Of a stretch of DNA of 12,773 bases, positions 5,995 to 11,974 are shown piece by piece. The position numbers were made by a program, and so were the translations under genes. Within the stretch, counting starts at the first letter, position 1. The number at the start of each line of letters is the position of its first letter. The DNA comes from 13-2-20CM-68-14 sp036378475 (lineage in GTDB: Bacteria > Actinomycetota > Thermoleophilia > Gaiellales > Gaiellaceae): assembly GCA_036378475.1 (NCBI GenBank), contig DASUWJ010000045.1, positions 1-12,773 on the forward strand, read 5' to 3'. The notes below the pieces were generated by a model. That model did not search any database. It was not told where the DNA came from and worked only from the letters and a program-made list of their open reading frames with translations.

Positions 5995-6555
5995 CTAGTC
6001 GAGCTCGCCCGGCAGGAGCGAGTAGAGGGCGTAGTCGATCCGCCGTCCCTCGCGGGGGTTCAGCCCGCCGGAGCGGAGCACGCCCTCGAGGACGAAGCCA
6101 GCTTTTTCTGCCACCCGCCGGGAGGCGGTGTTCAGCACGTCGGCACGCAGCTGGACGCGCTCGGCGCCGACGCTCTCGAACAGCCAGCGTGCGATCAGTC
6201 TCAGCGCCCGCGTCGTCAGGCCGCGCCTGCGAGTCGCCGCCGCCGACCAGTACCCGACCTCGACCACGGCCTGCTCTCGGTCGAGCACCCTCATGCCGAT
6301 CGAGCCGACGACCTCGCCGCTGTCGAGGTCGACGACGGCGAAGGTTCCGCCCCGCTGGTCGCGCCACCCGATCTGGGTCGAACGAACGTAGTCGCGCGCG
6401 TCGGCCTCGGTGTAGGGGCTCGGAAGGTACGGCAGCCAGCGCTGGAGCTCGGCGTCCGAGCAGGTCGCGACGACCGCGGGAAGGTCGTCGAGCGTCCAGG
6501 GCCGGAGGGAGACGACGCCGTCCGATAGGGGCGAGTCCGGCGGCCTGACCTGCAT
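5995..6555 (-). CDS. GNAT acetyltransferase, RimJ/RimL type
   Basis: Acetyl-CoA-dependent N-acetyltransferase (186 aa) of the RimJ/RimL-like group, whose members modify protein N-termini, amino acids or small amines. The substrate cannot be told from sequence. The fold is clear: LRPWTLDDLPAVV (18-30) as first strand and helix, GTFAVVDLDSGEVVGSIGM (70-88) as the central hairpin, VEVGYWSAAATRRRGLTTRAL (98-118) with the acetyl-CoA pyrophosphate loop RRRGLT, and LNTASRRVAEKAGFVLEG (141-158), the usual C-terminal motif. I chose the ATG at 6555 because TACGGT lies exactly seven bases upstream, consistent with a leaderless transcript. An in-frame ATG at 6609 would add 18 residues (MALSYACSLFAGG...) and run into the pckA promoter region. 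First gene of the operon that continues with the two recombinases. Confidence 0.85.
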   Translation of the reverse strand: MQVRPPDSPLSDGVVSLRPWTLDDLPAVVATCSDAELQRWLPYLPSPYTEADARDYVRSTQIGWRDQRGGTFAVVDLDSGEVVGSIGMRVLDREQAVVEVGYWSAAATRRRGLTTRALRLIARWLFESVGAERVQLRADVLNTASRRVAEKAGFVLEGVLRSGGLNPREGRRIDYALYSLLPGELD

Positions 6556-6562
6556 CGCCGGC

Positions 6563-6568
6563 ACCGTA
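6563..6568 (-). promoter_or_regulatory. Predicted -10 box (TACGGT) of the acetyltransferase-xerC-xerD operon
   Basis: Minus-strand TACGGT fits TANNNT and is followed by seven bases and then the ATG at 6555, the same geometry as icd and citrate synthase. No RBS precedes this ATG, which supports a leaderless transcript. The -35 region would fall on the GCCTG-caaa-CAGGC dyad at 6574-6587. Confidence 0.45.
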
Positions 6569-6573
6569 CAACC

Positions 6574-6587
6574 GCCTGCAAACAGGC
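6574..6587. promoter_or_regulatory. Dyad GCCTG-caaa-CAGGC between divergent promoters
   Basis: A perfect inverted repeat with five-base arms and a four-base centre, lying between the outward-facing -10 candidates at 6563-6568 (minus) and 6596-6601 (plus). It covers the expected -35 areas of both promoters, a typical place for an operator. Five-base arms are short, so it may be chance. Confidence 0.3.
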
Positions 6588-6595
6588 TGCACGCG

Positions 6596-6601
6596 TACGA
6601 T
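6596..6601 (+). promoter_or_regulatory. Possible -10 box (TACGAT) of pckA
   Basis: TACGAT is close to the TANNNT consensus. Transcription from it would start near 6608 and give a leader of about 60 bases that includes the 18-base palindrome and the RBS. No good -35 hexamer is seen at the proper distance. Confidence 0.35.
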
Positions 6602-6612
6602 AGAGCCATGAT

Positions 6613-6641
6613 CCGCTCGCGCGCGAGCGGGTCTCGTTTTT
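6613..6641 (+). promoter_or_regulatory. Perfect 18-base palindrome followed by a T-run in the pckA leader
   Basis: CCGCTCGCGCGCGAGCGG (6613-6630) is an exact palindrome. It is followed by GTCTC and five Ts (6637-6641), then the pckA RBS. In RNA it can form a strong GC hairpin near the 5' end of the transcript. Possible roles are an attenuator or terminator, an operator for a dimeric regulator, or an mRNA-stabilising hairpin. The five-base gap before the Ts makes it a poor classical terminator. Confidence 0.45.
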
Positions 6642-6653
6642 GGCGCGAACGGG

Positions 6654-6659
6654 AAGGAG
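6654..6659 (+). promoter_or_regulatory. Ribosome binding site of pckA
   Basis: AAGGAG, seven bases before the ATG at 6667. This is the best Shine-Dalgarno sequence among the larger genes and decides the start against the in-frame TTG at 6640. Confidence 0.75.
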
Positions 6660-6666
6660 ACGCCGC

Positions 6667-8265
6667 ATGGCGACGACGATCGGAGCGGGGGGACGCGTGG
6701 ACTTGAGCGCCCACGGGATCGATGCTGACGGTCGTGTCTACATGCATCCCTCCACCTCCTTGCTCTATACGCACACCTTGCTCCGCGACGAAGGCAGGCT
6801 CGCCGAGGGCGGTCCGCTCGTCGTCGACACCGGCCGCCATACCGGCCGCTCGCCGAAGGACAAGTTCCTCGTGCGCGAGCCGGGCTCGCAGGATCGCCTC
6901 TGGTGGGGCAAGGTCAACCAGGAGCTCGACGAGGAGCGGTTCGAAGGGCTGCGCGACAAGGTGGTCTCCTTCCTCGAGGGCCAGGAGCTGTACGTGATCG
7001 ACTCGTTCGCCGGCGCCGACGCCGCGCACCGGCTCGCCGTTCGGGTCGTCACCTCGAGCCCCTGGCATGCGCTCTTCGCCAAGACGCTCCTGATCGACCC
7101 GACTGAGGAGGAGCTGGCGGAGTTCGAGCCCCAGGCCCTGATCCTGCACGCGCCGCCCGTCGAGGCCGATCCACAGGTGGACGGGACGCGCAGCTCGACC
7201 TTCGTCCTGCTCCATCCGAGCCGGGCCGAGGTCGTGATCGGGGGCACGTTCTACGCGGGCGAGATCAAGAAGTCGGTCTTCACCCTGATGAACGACCGGC
7301 TCCCGCTCGAGAACGTGCTGCCGATGCACTGTTCGGCGAACGTCGGCGACGACGGCAAGGTGGCGATCTTCTTCGGCCTCTCGGGTACCGGCAAGACGAC
7401 GCTGTCGGCGGATCCCCAGCGCCATCTGATCGGAGACGACGAACACGGCTGGTCCGATGACGGCGTCTTCAACATCGAGGGCGGCTGCTACGCGAAGGTG
7501 ATCCGCCTCTCGCTCCAGGCCGAGCCGGAGATCTACCGGACGACGCGCACCTTCGGCACCGTGCTCGAGAACGTGATCATGGACGAGCAGGGCGTGCTCG
7601 ATCTCGACGACGATTCGAAGACCGAGAACACGCGCGCCGCCTACAAGCTCGAGCAGATTGCGAATGCGCTGCCGACGAAGCGTGCCGGCCATCCGAGCTC
7701 GGTGATCTTCCTGACCGCGGATGCCTTCGGTATCCTGCCCCCGCTGGCGCGACTCTCTCGCGAACAGGCGATGTTCTACTTCCTCTCCGGCTTCACGGCG
7801 AAGCTCGCCGGCACCGAGATCGGTGTCACCGAGCCGCAGCCGACGTTCTCCGCCTGTTTCGGGGCACCGTTCCTGCCCCAGCCGCCGGCCGTCTACGCGC
7901 GGCTGCTCGGCGAACGCCTGCAGCGCCACGCGGCGACGGTGTGGCTCGTGAACACCGGCTGGACGGGCGGCCCGTTCGGCGAGGGCGAGCGGATGCCGAT
8001 CGCGGCGACCCGGATCCTGCTGCAGGCGGCACTCTCGGGGGCGCTCGACCGGGCGGAGTTCCGCACCGATCCGCTCTTTCGCTTCGAGATCCCGCTCCAG
8101 GTTCCCGGCGTCGACTCGAGCCTGCTCGACCCGCGCTCGACCTGGTCGGATCCCGAGGCCTACGACCGCCGCGCGCGCGAGCTCGCCCGCATGTTCAGGG
8201 ATAACTTCGAGCAGTTCGAGGCCGAGGCGGGCCCGACGGTCGCCGCGGCCGGGCCGGGCGCCTAG
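6667..8265 (+). CDS. pckA: Phosphoenolpyruvate carboxykinase (ATP)
   Basis: Converts oxaloacetate and ATP to phosphoenolpyruvate, CO2 and ADP, the first committed step of gluconeogenesis from TCA intermediates; cytoplasmic (532 aa, normal for the ATP class). Key sites: Arg61 in TGRHTGRSPKDKF for oxaloacetate, Lys201 in YAGEIKKSVF and His221 in LPMHCSANVG for Mn2+, the P-loop GLSGTGKTT (237-245), the metal-binding Asp257-Asp258 in GDDEHGWSDDG, and Arg322 in KTENTRAAY. These are features of the ATP-dependent family; the GTP family has a different P-loop and a reactive cysteine. The ATG at 6667 has a strong AAGGAG seven bases upstream. The gene is divergent from the acetyltransferase and followed after 84 bases by sdhA, which may have its own promoter. 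The leader holds an 18-base palindrome that may control expression. Confidence 0.96.
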   Translation: MATTIGAGGRVDLSAHGIDADGRVYMHPSTSLLYTHTLLRDEGRLAEGGPLVVDTGRHTGRSPKDKFLVREPGSQDRLWWGKVNQELDEERFEGLRDKVVSFLEGQELYVIDSFAGADAAHRLAVRVVTSSPWHALFAKTLLIDPTEEELAEFEPQALILHAPPVEADPQVDGTRSSTFVLLHPSRAEVVIGGTFYAGEIKKSVFTLMNDRLPLENVLPMHCSANVGDDGKVAIFFGLSGTGKTTLSADPQRHLIGDDEHGWSDDGVFNIEGGCYAKVIRLSLQAEPEIYRTTRTFGTVLENVIMDEQGVLDLDDDSKTENTRAAYKLEQIANALPTKRAGHPSSVIFLTADAFGILPPLARLSREQAMFYFLSGFTAKLAGTEIGVTEPQPTFSACFGAPFLPQPPAVYARLLGERLQRHAATVWLVNTGWTGGPFGEGERMPIAATRILLQAALSGALDRAEFRTDPLFRFEIPLQVPGVDSSLLDPRSTWSDPEAYDRRARELARMFRDNFEQFEAEAGPTVAAAGPGA

Positions 8266-8334
8266 ACGAGCTCGCTCGAGCCCGGGCGCGACCTCGCCGC
8301 AGCTGCAACGAGGCGGCTGCCGAAGCGCTTCCGA

Positions 8335-8340
8335 TAGCGT
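8335..8340 (+). promoter_or_regulatory. Possible -10 box (TAGCGT) of the sdh operon
   Basis: TAGCGT fits TANNNT and lies nine bases before the GTG start of sdhA at 8350. No Shine-Dalgarno sequence is visible before that GTG, which again suggests a leaderless transcript. The spacing is two bases longer than at icd, citrate synthase and the acetyltransferase gene, so it is less certain. Confidence 0.35.
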
Positions 8341-8349
8341 CCGTACGCG

Positions 8350-10032
8350 GTGGAAGCGAAGCACGATGTACTGATCGTCGGGGCGGGCTGCGCGGGCATG
8401 CGGGCGGCGATCGAGGCGCACGACCGGGGCGCAGACGTCGCGCTCGTCTCGAAGATCCATCCCGTCCGGAGCCATTCGGGCGCCGCCGAGGGGGGGATCA
8501 ACGCGGCGCTTGGTAACGCCTCCGAAGACGATCCCGAGAAGCACGCGTTCGACACGGTCAAGGGTGCCGACTACCTCGGCGACCAGGACGCGATCGAGAT
8601 TCTCTGCGACGAGGCGCCCGGGGACGTCTACCAGCTCGAGCACTGGGGCGCCGTCTTCTCCCGAACGGAAGACGGGCGGATCGCCCAGAGGCCCTTCGGC
8701 GCCGCCGGCGAGCCGCGCACGGCCTACGCGGCGGACATCACCGGGCATGTGCTCGTCCACGTGCTCTACGAGCAGGTGATGAAACGGGAGCTTCGAACCT
8801 ACGAGGAGTACTTCGCCTGGCGGCTCGTGATCGATGACGACCGCTGCCAGGGAGTGATCGCCTGGGACCTGCTGAACGGCGGGCTGAAGACGATCGGGGC
8901 GAAGACCGTGATCCTCGCGACCGGCGGGGCCGGCCGGCTCTACACCGGCACGACCAACGCCTATGCCTGCACCGGCGACGGCATGGCGATGGCGCTTCGC
9001 GTCGGGGTCGCGCTCAAGGACATGGAGATGATGCAGTTCCACCCGACGACGCTCGCGCCGACCGGGATTCTGATCACCGAGGGCTGCCGCGGCGAGGGGG
9101 CCTACCTGCTCAACTCCGAGGGGGAGCGGTTCCTCAAGCGCTATGCCCCGCACGCGATGGAGCTCGCCTCGCGCGACGTGATCTCCCGCGCCGAGCAAAC
9201 GGAGATCGACGAGGGGCGCGGTGTCGAGGGCAACGTCCTGCTCGACCTGCGCCACCTGGGCGCGGAGAGGATCAACGAGCGCCTGCACGGCACGCGCGAG
9301 CTGTCGCTGACCTATGCAGGGGTCGATCCGATCAACGAGCCGATCCCAGTGCGCCCGGGTGCCCACTACCACATGGGCGGAATCGACACCGACGTCGACG
9401 GCCGGACGGCGCTCGAGGGCCTCTACGCGGCGGGCGAGTGCGCCTGCGTCTCCGTCCACGGCGCGAACCGGCTCGGCGGCAATGCCCTGATGGAGACGAT
9501 CACCTACGGCAAGCGCGCCGGGCGCCACGCCTCCGACTGGGCCCTGACGCACACGACGGTCGCGGTGCCGCCGTCGCTCGAGCGGGAGGCCGAGCGCGAC
9601 CTGCAGGCGCTGCTCGAGCGACAAGACGGCGAGCGACCCTGGTCGATCCGAAACGAGCTCGCCGAGACGATGCACGTGAACTTCGGCGTCTTTCGCCGGG
9701 AAGACCAGATGGAGCTCCAGGGCGAGATCGTCGCGAACCTGCGCGAGCGCTACGAGCGGGTCACCGTCGAGGACAAGGGCAAGGTCTTCAACAACGACCT
9801 GACCCAGGCGCTCGAGCTCGGCTTCCTGCTCGAGCTCGCCGATTGCATGGTCGTCAGCGGACTGGCACGCAAGGAGAGCCGCGGCGCGCACGCGCGCCCC
9901 TACGACTTCCCCGACCGTGACGACGAGAGCTACATGAAGCACACGCTCGTCCGCTGGCGCGCCGGGCGTCCGGAGCTCGGGTGGAAGCCCGTCACGGTGA
10001 CGAAATGGCAGCCGATGGAGAGGACCTACTAG
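8350..10032 (+). CDS. sdhA: Succinate dehydrogenase/fumarate reductase flavoprotein subunit
   Basis: Catalytic flavoprotein of complex II (560 aa); interconverts succinate and fumarate. The N-terminal FAD fold shows VLIVGAGCAGMRAA (7-20). His42 in RSHSGAAEGGINAALG should carry the covalent FAD. Active-site residues are visible: His231 in QFHPT, Arg247 in TEGCRGEGAYL (general acid), His339 in GAHYHMGGI, and Arg374 in HGANRLGGN. The GTG at 8350 places the start five residues before the first beta strand, as in homologues; no RBS is seen and a TANNNT box lies nine bases upstream. The stop TAG shares one base with the GTG of the following lipoprotein gene. With sdhB and the CCG subunit downstream it forms a type E-like complex. 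Succinate oxidation is the likely direction given the TCA neighbours, but fumarate reduction cannot be excluded. Confidence 0.95.
   Translation: MEAKHDVLIVGAGCAGMRAAIEAHDRGADVALVSKIHPVRSHSGAAEGGINAALGNASEDDPEKHAFDTVKGADYLGDQDAIEILCDEAPGDVYQLEHWGAVFSRTEDGRIAQRPFGAAGEPRTAYAADITGHVLVHVLYEQVMKRELRTYEEYFAWRLVIDDDRCQGVIAWDLLNGGLKTIGAKTVILATGGAGRLYTGTTNAYACTGDGMAMALRVGVALKDMEMMQFHPTTLAPTGILITEGCRGEGAYLLNSEGERFLKRYAPHAMELASRDVISRAEQTEIDEGRGVEGNVLLDLRHLGAERINERLHGTRELSLTYAGVDPINEPIPVRPGAHYHMGGIDTDVDGRTALEGLYAAGECACVSVHGANRLGGNALMETITYGKRAGRHASDWALTHTTVAVPPSLEREAERDLQALLERQDGERPWSIRNELAETMHVNFGVFRREDQMELQGEIVANLRERYERVTVEDKGKVFNNDLTQALELGFLLELADCMVVSGLARKESRGAHARPYDFPDRDDESYMKHTLVRWRAGRPELGWKPVTVTKWQPMERTY
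10017..10024 (+). promoter_or_regulatory. Ribosome binding site of the lipoprotein gene, inside the end of sdhA
   Basis: GGAGAGGA, seven bases before the GTG at 10032. It fixes the lipoprotein start at that GTG, so the coding overlap with sdhA is one base. Confidence 0.7.
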
Positions 10033-10889
10033 TGCGGGCCCTCCCCTGGCTGCTCGGTCTCGTGACAGCCTCCGGTCTGTTCTGCGCCTGCGGTGGCTCG
10101 AGCGTCGCGAGCGGCGACCTCGCCAAGGCGGCGACGATGACGGCGCAGGTCCGGAGCTACAGCGTCACGACGACCACGAGCATGAACCTCCCTGGGAGCG
10201 CCCAGCCGGTCACCTTCACCGGCCAGGGCAGCTTCGCGCCCCGGGCCAGGCGGGGGCGGATGACGCTCGACATGTCCCAGCTGAACCAGGTGCTGGGCCC
10301 GCAGGGCAGCCCCTACAACTTCGGCTACGCCCAGCTCGTGCTCGCCGGGACCGATCTCTACATGCGGCTCCCCTTCTTGCGCCAGCTCAGCCCGCAGCTA
10401 AAACCCTGGATCAAGATCAACCTCGGCGCGGCCGGCAAGGCGGCGGGGATCGACTTCAGCTCCTTCCTCCAGTTCGGCCAAGGCGGCGACCCGACGCAGT
10501 CGCTGCAGTTCCTGCGCGCCGCGGGCAGGCTGCGCAAGCTCGGTACGGACTCGGTCCGCGGCGTCCCGACCACGCACTACGGGGCCACGATCGAGCTCGC
10601 CCAGGTGGCAAAGGCGGTTCCTGCCCGTCTGCGGCCGGAGCTGCAAAAGACGGTTGACCAGCTGGTCAAGCTGACCGGGGAGCGCTCGATCCCGGTCGAG
10701 GTCTGGGTGGATCGGCAGGGGCTCGTCCGCCGCGAGAGCTACACCGAGACGCTGACGCTCCGGGGCCAGCCGACGAGGCTCCAAAACTCGATGGAGCTGT
10801 ACGACTTCGGCGTGCCGGTGATCGCCCCGCTGCCCCCCGCGGCCGACGTCACCGACCTGACCGGCGCTCCGACAGGAAGCCCGAGCTGA
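10032..10889 (+). CDS. Predicted lipoprotein encoded between sdhA and sdhB
   Basis: A 285-residue exported lipoprotein. Residues 1-19 form a signal peptide (MRALPWLLGLVTASGLFCA), and Cys20 in CACGGSS is the probable lipidated cysteine; the -3 to -1 residues (Phe, Cys, Ala) are an imperfect lipobox. The mature part is rich in beta-strand patterns, with lines such as VRSYSVTTTTSMNL, GTDLYMRLPFL, VRGVPTTHYGATIEL and VEVWVDRQGLVRRESYTETL. These recall the LppX/LprAFG or LolA-like fold of actinobacterial lipoproteins that bind hydrophobic molecules; this is resemblance only. Start: GTG at 10032 with GGAGAGGA seven bases upstream. It overlaps the sdhA stop by one base (TAGTG) and the sdhB start by one base (TGATG), so it is built into the sdh transcript. 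A link to the SDH complex or to its quinone is inferred from position alone. Confidence 0.82.
   Translation: MRALPWLLGLVTASGLFCACGGSSVASGDLAKAATMTAQVRSYSVTTTTSMNLPGSAQPVTFTGQGSFAPRARRGRMTLDMSQLNQVLGPQGSPYNFGYAQLVLAGTDLYMRLPFLRQLSPQLKPWIKINLGAAGKAAGIDFSSFLQFGQGGDPTQSLQFLRAAGRLRKLGTDSVRGVPTTHYGATIELAQVAKAVPARLRPELQKTVDQLVKLTGERSIPVEVWVDRQGLVRRESYTETLTLRGQPTRLQNSMELYDFGVPVIAPLPPAADVTDLTGAPTGSPS
10874..10879 (+). promoter_or_regulatory. Ribosome binding site of sdhB, inside the lipoprotein gene
   Basis: AGGAAG, nine bases before the ATG at 10889. It supports the start that overlaps the lipoprotein stop codon as TGATG. Confidence 0.6.
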
Positions 10890-11974
10890 TGGACGTCGCG
10901 CTCAAGATCTGGCGCTATGACCCCGAAAGCGGCGAGCGCGAGCTGAAGGACTACGAGCTCGAGGCGCCCGACTGGGCCTGCCTCCTCGACGTGCTCGACC
11001 TGATCAAGGACAAGCTGGACGGAAGCCTCGCCTACCGCAAGAGCTGCCGGATGATGATCTGCGGCTCGTGCGGCATGCGCATGGACGGCCGCGCCGTCCT
11101 CGCCTGCAAGGAGCGGATGCTGCCGATCGTCGAGCGCGGCCACGTACCCGTGATCTCGGCGATGGGGAACATGCCGATCGTCAAGGACCTCGTCGTCGAC
11201 ATGAATCCGTTCTGGGGCAAGATCCGGGCGATGAAGCCCTGGCTGCAGCCGGGCTACGACGAGATTCTCGAGCGGGAGCGGATCGTCTCCCAGCAGCAGA
11301 TGAACGCGATCCACAAGGAGGCGCTCTGCATCATGTGCGGCTGCTGCGTCTCCGAGTGCAACTCGATGGAGTCCGATCCCGAGTTCCTCGGGCCCGCGGC
11401 GCTCGCCAAGGGCTTCCGTTTCGTCGGGGACGCTCGTGACCAGGCCGAGGTGGAGCGTCTGGAGGACTACAACTCCGAACACGGGATCTGGGACTGCACG
11501 CGCTGCTACTTCTGTAACGAGCGCTGCCCGAAAGGGGTCGACCCGCGCGATGCGATCGCCAAGCTGGGGGCCGAGTCGATCAAGGAGGGGATCGATCGCG
11601 ACCTCGGCGCCAAGCACGCGAGGTGGTTCGTCAAGTCGGCCGAGACGACCGGCTGGCTGCGGGAGACCGAGCTCGTGCCGAAGACCCAGGGAATCGTCTC
11701 CGCCGTCAAGCAGACGAAGTTCGCGCTTCGGCTCGCCCGCAAGGGGAAGGTGCCGCCGCCGTTTCCGCCGCACGTTGCCGCGGACGTCGGCGAGGCGCGC
11801 GCGCTCCACACGCTCGTCCGCGAGCAGGGCCGCGAGGGGGCGGCCGGGATCATTCAGGGCGAGCGGGCGCTCGCCCGGATCGAGCACACCGACGCCGGCG
11901 GGGCGCGCCGAGACGCGCCCGAGATCACGCCCGGCGAGGAACCGGTGCGGCGTGAGCTCGGGGACCAGCCGTGA
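10889..11974 (+). CDS. sdhB: Succinate dehydrogenase/fumarate reductase iron-sulfur subunit, type E-like
   Basis: Electron-transfer subunit of complex II (361 aa). The N-terminal plant-ferredoxin-like domain binds [2Fe-2S] through Cys53, Cys58, Cys61 and Cys73. The C-terminal domain has CIMCGCCVSEC (Cys147, 150, 153, 157) and DCTRCYFCNERCP (Cys203, 206, 209, 213). In classical SdhB the second motif lacks a cysteine at the position of Cys206 (Ile209 in E. coli) and centre 3 is [3Fe-4S]. Here the extra Cys206 predicts a second [4Fe-4S], as described for Sulfolobus-type enzymes. The protein has a tail of about 120 residues beyond the usual length, with KVPPPFPPHV and a charged, probably flexible end. 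It starts with an ATG overlapping the lipoprotein stop (TGATG) and ends in a GTGA overlap with the CCG subunit. Confidence 0.93.
   Translation: MDVALKIWRYDPESGERELKDYELEAPDWACLLDVLDLIKDKLDGSLAYRKSCRMMICGSCGMRMDGRAVLACKERMLPIVERGHVPVISAMGNMPIVKDLVVDMNPFWGKIRAMKPWLQPGYDEILERERIVSQQQMNAIHKEALCIMCGCCVSECNSMESDPEFLGPAALAKGFRFVGDARDQAEVERLEDYNSEHGIWDCTRCYFCNERCPKGVDPRDAIAKLGAESIKEGIDRDLGAKHARWFVKSAETTGWLRETELVPKTQGIVSAVKQTKFALRLARKGKVPPPFPPHVAADVGEARALHTLVREQGREGAAGIIQGERALARIEHTDAGGARRDAPEITPGEEPVRRELGDQP

Noticed and set aside
4798..6528. A plus-strand reading frame of 576 codons opposite the recombinases and acetyltransferase
   Set aside because: Arg/Ala/Pro-rich translation without domains; it is antisense to three genes that have full catalytic motifs.
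8266..8349. Overlapping CGAGCTCG, GCTCGAGC and GCCCGGGC palindromes between pckA and sdhA as a terminator or operator
   Set aside because: Restriction-site-like palindromes of eight bases are frequent in this DNA, no T-run follows, and no single stable hairpin stands out.
5995..9942. A minus-strand reading frame of 1315 codons running opposite to pckA and much of sdhA
   Set aside because: Only its last 186 codons, the acetyltransferase, show a protein family. The rest is the antisense shadow of two genes with strong G/C third-position bias, and it carries no recognisable domain.
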